Below, piece by piece: positions 42,823 through 51,051 of a DNA stretch of 64,000 nt. Source of the DNA: an uncultured Saprospiraceae bacterium (GTDB lineage Bacteria > Bacteroidota > Bacteroidia > Chitinophagales > Saprospiraceae). The position numbers were made by a program, and so were the translations under genes. The stretch spans positions 1 through 64,000 of the forward strand of contig CALLWB010000070.1 of NCBI GenBank assembly GCA_938016265.1, given 5' to 3'. Positions within the stretch are counted from its first letter, which is position 1; every line of letters begins with the position of its first letter. The notes under the pieces were generated by a model. The model searched no databases. It was given only the letters and a program-made list of their open reading frames with translations, and had not been told where the DNA came from.

Positions 42823-45693
42823 ATGATTAAGAAATTTTTTTCTAAAAAGAATGCTGAAGAACCGGAAAATGCTAATCCTCAAGAAAATGAGGAGCAGCCA
42901 GAGAACACCGAAAACACTGCAGCCGCTGAGCCAAGAGGCAAGATTGTAATTAAAAAAGTTAGACCTAGTGTACGAGTAAATACCAGCCAAGCTCAAACTC
43001 GTCCTTCAAATACAGGTCAAAGTAGTGCTAGCACAGCTAACACTAGCGGACTACAAGCTCAAGTGGAACAACTGACTCAAGCAAAAAAAGCCCTAGAAGA
43101 AGAACGAAACCAGCTGGTAAAAGGAATAGAAATATTAAAAAATGAGAATGAACAACTAAAATCAGCGGATCCGGTAGTTATGTCCGAGGGTGATTTAGCA
43201 GATGCATTTCAATTGCTGAAAACAGATCACCAAAATCTGGCGAAAGCTTACCAGCACATGGAGCAGGAGAAGCAAAAGTTGGTCAGCAAGTTAGAAGAAG
43301 GGGGTGTTGCTGCCGAAGACCCTGAAGCAGAAAAAAAGATATCCGAACTATATGCTGAAGTCCAACAGCTCAAAAAAACCAACCGTACACTTGACCTCGA
43401 ACGAGGGAAATTGGCCAAAGATGTTGAAAGGTTGACCTCTGGTGCTTCTAATGAGGATCTTTCTGACCACTCTCAGGAGCAGTACACTAAGATGAAGTTT
43501 GAAAACCAGGAGAATCGGGATAAAATCGAAAAACTGGAGGAAGACCAACTAGAACTTAATAAACAGCTTCGCAGCCTGCAAGAAGAAAAAGATCAATTAT
43601 CTAAATCGCTGGAGGATGTCGGCAGTTCCTCAGGAGATCTCCAGGCAAAATTAAAAGAAACCAGAGATCAACTCAGTTCGCTAAAGGATGAAAAAGAGGA
43701 GTTGTTTGTTTCAAAAACAGAAATAGAAGCTTCCTATCAAAAGATATTCGCTGCAAATAAAGCGCTTGAAGAAGAAAAAGAAAAACTATTTGCCGATCTC
43801 AGTAAATTAGAATCTGGGACAGAAGCGGATAAATCCATCCTCGATCGCACCAAAGAACAAACCGATAAACTCAAAGCAGAAAAAGCGACGCTCCTAAAAG
43901 AAAAGAGTACCCTCGTCAATCAACAAAAAGCACTTGAGAAACAACAGAAAGCCCTGTTAAAAACCAAGGATGACCTCACTGCAAAACTAGAGGAATCCAC
44001 AAAACAGGTTAAAGATGTTTCTAATGAATTTAACACCCTGAAGAAAGAAATGACTGCACTTTCGAAGGAAAAAGAAAACCTTTCTGGAGGAAAATCGGAG
44101 GCAGAAAAACAAAAAAAGAAACTAGAAGAAACCATAAAAGCACTGGAAGCAGAAAAACAAAAACTGTATACCGAGTTTCAAAAGTTAGAATCCGGGTCTG
44201 CATCTGATAAAACGGTGCTTGAACGGCTTCAAGAAGAAGTCGCGCAATCTACAAAAGAAAAAGAGCTCTTACAAGCAAGAAATGAAGACCTCATTGCGGC
44301 CAAAAGAGAAACTGAAAACACTGTAAAAAGTCTTGAAAAAGAGCTCAAAATCAGCACCGACACTCAAAAGAAATCAACGAGTGAGATAGAAGAACTTCAT
44401 GCCTCTCTACAAAGAACGAGACAAGTAAATGCCAAACTCCAGGAAGAAAAGGAGGAACTAATAGCCAACAAACAAGAACTGGAGGCAGCAAAACACGACC
44501 TCGGGAAGAGTATCGAGCCGCTAGAGAAGGAAAAAGAAGAATTGTTTAATGAGTTAAAACAACTGGAAGGCCATAACAAGTCAACAGAAAACATGCTGGC
44601 CAAAGCACAGGAAGAAATTCTAAAACTAAAAGAAGAGAATGCAGAGATCGCCGGCCGTTTCAGAGAGATAGAAAACAACTTCCTAGATTCTGGCAAAAAA
44701 ATCGCCGCCCTAGAAAAAGCAAAGGAGAATCTATACGGGACCGTGCAACACCTAGAAGCCACTTCTAAAGACTTTGATACGGAAATGCTTTCTTTCCAGA
44801 AAAAGGTATCCACATTAACCTCAGAGAAAAAAGACTTGCTTGCGAGTCAATCCTATCTCCAAAAAACGAAAGAGCAACTCACTCAAAAAGTAGTAGAGCT
44901 AGAAGACGAACGCGACAAAATGCTACTCGACTTCCAAAAAATGAATACGAATGTAGAACAGTACCTTGAAGACGGCACCGAAAAGAATGCGCAAATCAAA
45001 AACCTGAAGGACGAAAAAGAAGAACTCCGAAAAGAGCGGGATAAGTTTGCTAAGGAAAATACTGTCCTTGTACAAAAGGTCAAAATCTTCGAAGATAGCA
45101 ATGCCCAAAATGCCTCCGGACTTGGTGTGCTACAAGAAAAATACGAGTCACTAATGACAGAGAGTGATTCCTTAAAAGATTCGCTGAATCTAGAAATTCA
45201 AGCACTCAAAAAACAACTTTCCAGCACTGAAAAAGACAGCAAATTCTCAGGCGCCGAGCACGAAACAGCCATCCATACCCTAAAAACAAATCTGAAAGCA
45301 GCGGAGAAAGACGTCATCAAACTCAAGGAGGAAAATGACAAACTTGTACGCGAGAAAGCCGTCCTTGAAACGAAACTTGCCGAACGGCCAGAAGCGCCAC
45401 CGCCAGTTGCAGAACCAGAACCAACAAAACCAGAAGTGCCAGAAGAACTACCAGATGTCTACAACATCATCATACAAGTATTACCAGACAACGACGAGTA
45501 CGATGTCGAACTTCCGCCAGAAATGACTGGAGAAGAAATCATCGTCGAATTTATGGAAGCTGGCGTACTCGATACTTCTTCCAGCTACAAATTGACCATT
45601 CAACGCTCAGGACAAACCATCTCCGCCAAAAAAACACTCGCAGGTGCCGGAATACAAGAAGGCGACTACGTAAATGTTGAAACCGTGGGGTAA
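42823..45693 (+). CDS. long coiled-coil protein with C-terminal ubiquitin-like (YukD-type) domain
   Basis: Start at ATG 42823 (MIKKFFSKKNAEEPEN) instead of TTG 42793 in the same frame; 956 residues. After a short, Pro/Gln-rich N-terminal tail (about 10-75) comes a nearly continuous coiled coil to about residue 850, built on heptads rich in Glu/Lys/Leu (LEEEKEKLFADL, EKEELLQARNEDL). The last 75 residues (from YNIIIQVLPDNDEYDVEL) read ELPPEMTGEEIIVEFM ... YKLTIQRSGQTI ... TLAGAGIQEGDYVNVE, the pattern of beta-grasp YukD/EsaB-like ubiquitin folds. No signal peptide or membrane segment, so cytoplasmic. A strong bidirectional terminator follows. The fold call is motif-based. Confidence 0.8.
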   Translation: MIKKFFSKKNAEEPENANPQENEEQPENTENTAAAEPRGKIVIKKVRPSVRVNTSQAQTRPSNTGQSSASTANTSGLQAQVEQLTQAKKALEEERNQLVKGIEILKNENEQLKSADPVVMSEGDLADAFQLLKTDHQNLAKAYQHMEQEKQKLVSKLEEGGVAAEDPEAEKKISELYAEVQQLKKTNRTLDLERGKLAKDVERLTSGASNEDLSDHSQEQYTKMKFENQENRDKIEKLEEDQLELNKQLRSLQEEKDQLSKSLEDVGSSSGDLQAKLKETRDQLSSLKDEKEELFVSKTEIEASYQKIFAANKALEEEKEKLFADLSKLESGTEADKSILDRTKEQTDKLKAEKATLLKEKSTLVNQQKALEKQQKALLKTKDDLTAKLEESTKQVKDVSNEFNTLKKEMTALSKEKENLSGGKSEAEKQKKKLEETIKALEAEKQKLYTEFQKLESGSASDKTVLERLQEEVAQSTKEKELLQARNEDLIAAKRETENTVKSLEKELKISTDTQKKSTSEIEELHASLQRTRQVNAKLQEEKEELIANKQELEAAKHDLGKSIEPLEKEKEELFNELKQLEGHNKSTENMLAKAQEEILKLKEENAEIAGRFREIENNFLDSGKKIAALEKAKENLYGTVQHLEATSKDFDTEMLSFQKKVSTLTSEKKDLLASQSYLQKTKEQLTQKVVELEDERDKMLLDFQKMNTNVEQYLEDGTEKNAQIKNLKDEKEELRKERDKFAKENTVLVQKVKIFEDSNAQNASGLGVLQEKYESLMTESDSLKDSLNLEIQALKKQLSSTEKDSKFSGAEHETAIHTLKTNLKAAEKDVIKLKEENDKLVREKAVLETKLAERPEAPPPVAEPEPTKPEVPEELPDVYNIIIQVLPDNDEYDVELPPEMTGEEIIVEFMEAGVLDTSSSYKLTIQRSGQTISAKKTLAGAGIQEGDYVNVETVG

Positions 45694-45736
45694 TAATGAG
45701 TGAATGGGAGATTGAGATATATTTTAATATTTGAAT

Positions 45737-45780
45737 AAAAAAACGGTAGTATTTGTCTAGACAAATACTACCGTTTTTTT
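45737..45780. terminator. bidirectional terminator between convergent genes
   Basis: A perfect palindrome (AAACGGTAGTATTTGT paired with ACAAATACTACCGTTT) centred on CTAG, with A/T runs on both sides. It serves the coiled-coil gene (+) and the OmpA-repeat gene (-). Confidence 0.93.
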
Positions 45781-45866
45781 TGGTTGTAGCAAGTTATTCT
45801 CGAAATTCTAGCGCAAAAATTTTTAACTAATTCTCGCGTTAAAAACATTCACACAATTACGCATTA

Positions 45867-47975
45867 TTAACACTCCTTTGGTCGTTCTCCAATTCCAGAT
45901 TCTTTTATCAATGCAGCAAGGCGCTTCTCAAAAAAGTCAAGCAGCAAGTTCGTGATATTAAGCTCAATTTCAACACGTCGGTATTCGCCTCCCTTTTCGC
46001 TGGCAGGGTGTTCATAGGCGCCAATGCTTATTGGTACTTTCATAAAATCGAGTTGTTGTTTTACTGTCCAAGCCCTTGCTAATCCAAGCTCCATGTTGCT
46101 GCGTAGGCTGGTAGTGATCGCAGATGGAGTCGACTTATCTGTCGCCATACCATTCAAGAAATGGGTGTAATAAGTACCCGCAGGTATATCTAAAGATCGT
46201 TTGTAAGTAGCTCCTTTGAAGGCATGACCATCAGTATGTCCTTCGAGGTAGATATAAAATTTCTCTTTGCAGCGCATGCTTTCTTCACAATATTTCTGTA
46301 GCACTTCGCTGTCTACCCACGTAGCTATTTTACGATAGTACTCCGGGTCTCCCATTTTAGCAAGATCGATATTCTGACACATAAAGGTGGAGATGATATA
46401 TTTCACCCCGATATTACCAAGTGGCGTATATCTTGCCAGTGTTTCACATGGAAGCTTGTCACTATTCAATGCGGCTTGCATGATGGCTGCTGATTTTGGT
46501 CCAAATGCTTCCCGTTCTGCGTGGGTTTCTTTGTGGGCCTGTTTTACTAGTTCGATGTAGCGGCATTGATAAACTTTTCCTTCTAATCGGAGGACTCTAC
46601 AAGCGAGTTCATCATCAAACTCTAGTTTATTTTTCTTTTTTAGCTTATCGATTTGTGTCAGATAACCTTTTCCTTTATCACATGGACTCATATGTCCTTT
46701 TATGGCCCACGATTTTACTTGTGCGATCTTATCACAGTAAAAATTCTTTAGTTCGTAAGGCCCCGTTAGGGTATCCTCCCCATCAATAAACTCTTTCCAG
46801 GTAGTATTAAGCGCTTCGATATCTGCTTCATAGTCTTTCAGTTTGGCTTCAAGGTTTTTGATTTTTTCCAGGGTGGTATCATCTAATTCTGGTTCAAACT
46901 CTTCTTGGACATCTGCAATGTTTTTTAGCATTTGTGCGCCCTTGTCGCATGCTTCGATGGTGCCAATCATGGTGTAGGCCTTGATTTGAGCGTCCTTGTG
47001 GCAATACTCTCCAGTTAGTCCGGCGGTGCCTTTATTCAGCGTGTCTGTCGGCACAAACTCTTTCCAGGCGGCTTCCAGTTTGGCCATATCGCCAGTGAAG
47101 TTGCCTGATTCTTTCTCCAGCCATTTAATTTTTGCTGCTAGATCTTCTGGTATCTTATGCGTATTTGTTTTTTTAAGTTTGTTGATTTTTTCAAGCATTT
47201 CAGAGCCGTTTTTACAAACATCTGTTGCTGCACGGAGCATATACACTTTCATAGTAGGAATAGAATAACATTCCATCAGAGGAAAATCCGTTTCAAAGCC
47301 CGGAGACTCGTCGGTTTCTATAAATTCTTTCCAGGCGGGGCCTAGTTCTTTCAGGCCTGCAAACAGCTCTTTTGTTGCGGTAACTTTGGGTGCTAGTCCT
47401 TCGACGTCTTTTATTTCCAGAGTGGTGTGTTCTGCTAGTTTCAGCACTCTTTTTTCGAACATGTCCTTGGCTTTTCCGACTTCTGCATCGCAGTAGTGCG
47501 CCCAATATTTCATGTAGGAAAATTTGGCGAGTGTGCCTTTTTCGCAGACGCGGCCGCCATTTTCAATATTGAGGTCGGACATTGCTACTGTTCCATTTTT
47601 GAGGAATATTTTCCAGACTTTATCGACGGCGTGGTAGGCCTTTATTTTCCCTTCCAAATCGACAAACTTTTCCTTGAAACCTTCTATCGTGCTGTACATC
47701 GGCTCCCCAATTTTTCTGACCTCAGCCATTAGTTCTTCTGAGTTATTTATTTCGTCAGCGCAAAAGTGATCATTGGCATACATCAGGCAATACTTAGCGT
47801 AATTTTCCGTCTGATCTTTAGACGGTTTGACCAATTGACTGATGTTGGAGGTTTTACTATCGGCTAAAAATTCTGTCCAGGTATCTTCAAAGTTGACAAA
47901 CTGGGCGGAAATATTCTGCGAAAGCAGGAAAAACAAAATAAACAAACTGGATAGTCTGGTAAGGTGGAAATACAT
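45867..47975 (-). CDS. secreted protein with five W-C-C repeats and C-terminal OmpA-like domain
   Basis: 702 residues with a signal peptide (ending ISAQ). The body contains five roughly 90-residue helical units, each beginning with a Trp (33, 121, 215, 304, 393) in a WKEF-like motif, followed about 21 residues later by a Cys and 18 residues after that by another Cys (144/162, 236/254, 325/343, 414/432; unit 1 has 63 and 72). The C-terminus (about 573-675) is OmpA-like: FYIYLEGHTDG, RAWTVKQQLDF, RRVEIEL. It therefore likely binds peptidoglycan in the periplasm, with the repeats stabilised by disulfides. I do not recognise the repeat. Confidence 0.82.
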   Translation of the reverse strand: MYFHLTRLSSLFILFFLLSQNISAQFVNFEDTWTEFLADSKTSNISQLVKPSKDQTENYAKYCLMYANDHFCADEINNSEELMAEVRKIGEPMYSTIEGFKEKFVDLEGKIKAYHAVDKVWKIFLKNGTVAMSDLNIENGGRVCEKGTLAKFSYMKYWAHYCDAEVGKAKDMFEKRVLKLAEHTTLEIKDVEGLAPKVTATKELFAGLKELGPAWKEFIETDESPGFETDFPLMECYSIPTMKVYMLRAATDVCKNGSEMLEKINKLKKTNTHKIPEDLAAKIKWLEKESGNFTGDMAKLEAAWKEFVPTDTLNKGTAGLTGEYCHKDAQIKAYTMIGTIEACDKGAQMLKNIADVQEEFEPELDDTTLEKIKNLEAKLKDYEADIEALNTTWKEFIDGEDTLTGPYELKNFYCDKIAQVKSWAIKGHMSPCDKGKGYLTQIDKLKKKNKLEFDDELACRVLRLEGKVYQCRYIELVKQAHKETHAEREAFGPKSAAIMQAALNSDKLPCETLARYTPLGNIGVKYIISTFMCQNIDLAKMGDPEYYRKIATWVDSEVLQKYCEESMRCKEKFYIYLEGHTDGHAFKGATYKRSLDIPAGTYYTHFLNGMATDKSTPSAITTSLRSNMELGLARAWTVKQQLDFMKVPISIGAYEHPASEKGGEYRRVEIELNITNLLLDFFEKRLAALIKESGIGERPKEC

Positions 47976-48157
47976 AATTCGTTGGATTATTGGGTTTTAA
48001 ATATTCTTTAGGTCAAAAAACATAAACTATTGATTATCCTAAGTTTCTAAAAATAGGAATTTTTTTAATAAATATGTGATAGTTATTGAGTTATTAGCTG
48101 TATTTGGTTATTAAGTTATTCGGTATATTTGGTAGTAGTATTCCGACAACCAGCAAC
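47976..48157. other. AT-rich intergenic stretch before the 104-bp duplication
   Basis: 182 bp, gene-free, with TTATT/GAGTTATT-rich runs (48075-48130) that look like the reverse orientation of the TTAACC-rich runs seen nearby. Confidence 0.4.
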
Positions 48158-48365
48158 AGTACGGAGACGCATTGCAACGCATCTCAACGTACCACATAAA
48201 TACCATTAACTATTACTCCATTAACCATTAACCAATGTTTTCAGCGAAATCAACGGCTCTAAGTACGGAGACGCATTGCAATGCATCTCAACGTTCCACG
48301 CAAATACCATTAACTATTACTCCATTAACCATTAACCAATGTTTTCAGCGAAATCAACGGCTCTA
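48158..48365 (+). repeat. 104-bp tandem direct duplication across a gene start
   Basis: Two nearly identical 104-bp units (48158-48261 and 48262-48365), both containing a near-palindrome GCATTGCAATGC, a TTAACC run, and ATGTTTTCAGCGAAATCAAC. Few differences separate them (for example CGTACCACATA versus CGTTCCACGCA). The downstream copy supplies the ATG of the gene at 48339; the upstream copy has its own ATG (48235) leading into a short out-of-use frame. Confidence 0.9.
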
Positions 48366-48911
48366 AGTGAGAAAACACATAAAATTTTGCTTTACGCGAA
48401 TGATACGCAGCTCACCTACCAACAGACCATCAACTATTGGAAAACCAGCCCTGCGTTTTGCGCCTTCTGGATCCAACAATTGCAAGCCTCCCCATTCACA
48501 GGATACACCTGGGAAACACCATCGATCACCACAAAAACAGTCGACCGTCCCTTCGAATGTGTCACGGTTTATAACGCTCTATTTCAAGGATTAAGCCCGG
48601 AAATACAAGCATTTGAAGATTGTTTTTCTAAAGAAAATCCAGTCGTTGATTTTCCAAACCTGAGCGGAGATGCACATTTGGTTGTTCCTTGTCCACTAGC
48701 AAAAGAAAGTTGTTATACGCATATTGCCTGCTTTACGCAGAATGCGCCGATGTCCCAGCAGTTGGCACTCTGGCAAAAAGTAGGTGCGACTGCTGCGGTT
48801 CGCCTTTCTGAAAAACCGATGTGGATCAGTACTGCAGGGATGGGTATCTATTGGCTTCATGTCCGTTTTGATAGCAGGCCGAAGTACTACAGACACCGGG
48901 AATATTGCTAG
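48339..48911 (+). CDS. DUF6940-like protein
   Basis: 190 residues, no signal peptide. The pattern FWIQQLQASPFTGYTWETP, then FPNLSGDAHLVVPCPL, then ALWQKVGATAAVRL and SRPKYYRHREY matches my memory of DUF6940 proteins, a domain of unknown function found across bacteria. Its start is within the second copy of the 104-bp duplication; the N-terminal eleven residues are encoded by duplicated DNA. No partner genes. Confidence 0.7.
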   Translation: MFSAKSTALSEKTHKILLYANDTQLTYQQTINYWKTSPAFCAFWIQQLQASPFTGYTWETPSITTKTVDRPFECVTVYNALFQGLSPEIQAFEDCFSKENPVVDFPNLSGDAHLVVPCPLAKESCYTHIACFTQNAPMSQQLALWQKVGATAAVRLSEKPMWISTAGMGIYWLHVRFDSRPKYYRHREYC

Positions 48912-49006
48912 TTGTTGGGTTATTTGGTATATTGAGTATAAAGCAATTGGTAGCTTATCTTGCCCATATCTGTTAATCCGTTTGGAAGTAAATCATTAAC
49001 ATTAAA

Positions 49007-49753
49007 ATGAAGGAAGAAGACATACTTGATTCCGATCAAATTGAAAAATATTCAGAGGATGATTACGTTCAAAGGATTTCTGCTTTAGAACTTCAGGAAA
49101 ATCTTGGTACTGAGATAGAATGGACACCGTTAATATCGAGTATTGAAAGCAACAGATTTTACCGCCTAATGCATGTTGATGGAGAAACTATAAAATGGGC
49201 AGGTTCTATTGGTGTTTATATTCTATCCTTATTGTTTCTTATGCCTCTAGGACTTTTGGGATTGTCTTCCAGTTTTACTGATGGCTCGAATTTTCTTTTC
49301 CTTTTTTATGGAATTTTCTTTTTAGGAACCGGACTTATGTTTATTGAATATTACTCTATTCCTTTAGTTTTCAATAAACGAAATGGATTGTTTTACAAAC
49401 CAAGGAGATCTCTTTTTGTGAAGCTGATGATGATGAAATGGGTAAACTCTTTTCTCGAAAAAAAATATACATCATTTTATTCCAAATATTATAAGCCAAT
49501 TCTCTCAAAAAATACCTTATCCGTAAAATTGAAAGACATCAAGGCTATTCAGGTTTTACGGAAAGAAGATAAAATGGAAGATTCAGTATTATATTCCTAC
49601 GAATTAAATCTAATCCTTCAAAACCATCAAAGATGGAATATAGTTGCTCAACTCTCTGACTTTGAGGTTCTAAAAGACGCACAAACACTAGCAAATTTTC
49701 TGGATGTTCCATTGCTTAGATGGGATAAAAGAAAAGAACTCAACCATCAATAA
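49007..49753 (+). CDS. membrane protein of unknown function
   Basis: 248 residues. Two hydrophobic segments around 70-120 (IKWAGSIGVYILSLLFLMPL, FLFLFYGIFFLGTGLMFIEY), flanked by an acidic N-terminal region and a C-terminal part (about 160-248) rich in strands. The topology resembles a membrane-anchored PH-like domain, but no family is recognised. Its last 14 bp overlap the end of the convergent MFS gene. Confidence 0.65.
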   Translation: MKEEDILDSDQIEKYSEDDYVQRISALELQENLGTEIEWTPLISSIESNRFYRLMHVDGETIKWAGSIGVYILSLLFLMPLGLLGLSSSFTDGSNFLFLFYGIFFLGTGLMFIEYYSIPLVFNKRNGLFYKPRRSLFVKLMMMKWVNSFLEKKYTSFYSKYYKPILSKNTLSVKLKDIKAIQVLRKEDKMEDSVLYSYELNLILQNHQRWNIVAQLSDFEVLKDAQTLANFLDVPLLRWDKRKELNHQ

Positions 49754-50975
49754 CCAGTTTATCAGAAGCATTCCCCTTCAAAAACAACAAACCAACAAAA
49801 GATAACAAGGACAGCGCAGACATCAGATACCAAAGATGCGTAAAGCTGTATTGCTCTGCTACCCAAAGACCAATAATCGGAGCAAAAATGGCGCTACTAG
49901 AAAACATAACCGTAAACAATCCCATGTACTCCCCACGATTGTACGGCCGGCTCCTCTGTAAGGCAATGGTCGTGGTAAATGGAAAATTGATAATCTCTCC
50001 AACCGAAACCAAAATCATACTCAAAACCGCCACCCACCAGTAAAATCCCAGGATATTATAAATTAGAAAGGAAAAACCAATGAGCATTACGCCTCCAATA
50101 ATCGTTTCCATTTGCTGTTTGCGCTGCACAATAAGGTAGACGAGTGGCATTTCCAATAAGACAATAATAAACCCGTTAAAGGCCATCATATTACCAACAT
50201 CTGCTTCAGAAAAACCAAGCACCTCCTTACAAAAAACCGGAAATGAACTAAACAGTTGCATAAAGGCCACCGCATTCAAAAACAAACAAAACAAAAAGAG
50301 CAAATACCAATGATCGTTATAGGCAGAATGTGATTTTCGAAGGTCAACATTCGCACTTTCTTCTTCTGTCGCTTTTTCCTGATCTTCTTTGTTGGGCAAT
50401 AATAGAATAAACATAAAAGCCGCCGCAATACAGGTAGCACCATCAATAATAAACAACCAATCATAGCCAAACCTGGAGGCAATCCAACCTGCAGCCCCTG
50501 CTCCTAATGCAAACCCCAAGTTGATCGCCAATCGATAGAGCGATAAGGACCGAGTATGGTTTTCTTTTGTAGAGTAAGCTCCCAACGAAGCGGAGCTAGC
50601 TGGACGAAAGGTATCCCCAATCATATTGGTAACAATAATTCCCCCACAAAGGAAATAAAAGTTCCGCAGGTACATCAATATGAAAAACATAAAACCCACA
50701 GACAGCAGCGAATAAAACATCACTTTATAATAGCCAATCCGGTCTGTCAAATACCCTCCAATGAATCCGCCCAACAAGGAACCAATCCCAAAACAACTAG
50801 CAGCAATCCCTGCCTGCGTCTTAGAATAGCCAAGCTGATCAGTTACGTAAATGGTAAGAAACAAGGTGACAATTGTGCCTGATCGATTGATAAGGGTAAC
50901 AAAGGTGAGTAGCCAGATCTCCCTGGACAATCCAGTCAATGAATTTTTGTAAAGTTGTATGATTGAACGCAGCAT
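49740..50975 (-). CDS. MFS transporter
   Basis: 411 residues with twelve predicted membrane segments. The MFS motif A is GGFIGGYLTDRIGYYKVM after the second segment, and a long charged central loop (ENVDLRKSHSAYND region) separates the halves. The substrate is not identifiable. It overlaps the unrelated gene at 49007-49753 tail-to-tail by 14 bp. The next gene upstream on its strand starts 77 bp away. Confidence 0.9.
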   Translation of the reverse strand: MLRSIIQLYKNSLTGLSREIWLLTFVTLINRSGTIVTLFLTIYVTDQLGYSKTQAGIAASCFGIGSLLGGFIGGYLTDRIGYYKVMFYSLLSVGFMFFILMYLRNFYFLCGGIIVTNMIGDTFRPASSASLGAYSTKENHTRSLSLYRLAINLGFALGAGAAGWIASRFGYDWLFIIDGATCIAAAFMFILLLPNKEDQEKATEEESANVDLRKSHSAYNDHWYLLFLFCLFLNAVAFMQLFSSFPVFCKEVLGFSEADVGNMMAFNGFIIVLLEMPLVYLIVQRKQQMETIIGGVMLIGFSFLIYNILGFYWWVAVLSMILVSVGEIINFPFTTTIALQRSRPYNRGEYMGLFTVMFSSSAIFAPIIGLWVAEQYSFTHLWYLMSALSLLSFVGLLFLKGNASDKLVIDG

Positions 50976-51051
50976 ATCTTCCCAAGTTGAAAGGGGATAA
51001 CATTAGGAATTGGGAAGTCGTTCCTTAAAAAAGAGCAATTTTGAGTTTAGT

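Noticed and set aside
43348-45101. Minus-strand open frames rich in Ser/Phe over the coiled-coil gene
   Set aside because: They are reverse-complement shadows of Glu/Lys-rich codons (Ser/Phe runs) with no homology.
46496-47732. Plus-strand frames over the OmpA-repeat gene, including a hydrophobic one
   Set aside because: Shadow frames opposite a gene with signal peptide, repeats and OmpA domain; no independent evidence.
49740-49753. Overlap of two convergent stops as evidence of a mis-called gene
   Set aside because: Both proteins are long and well structured (MFS and a two-segment membrane protein); 14-bp tail overlaps occur in compact genomes.
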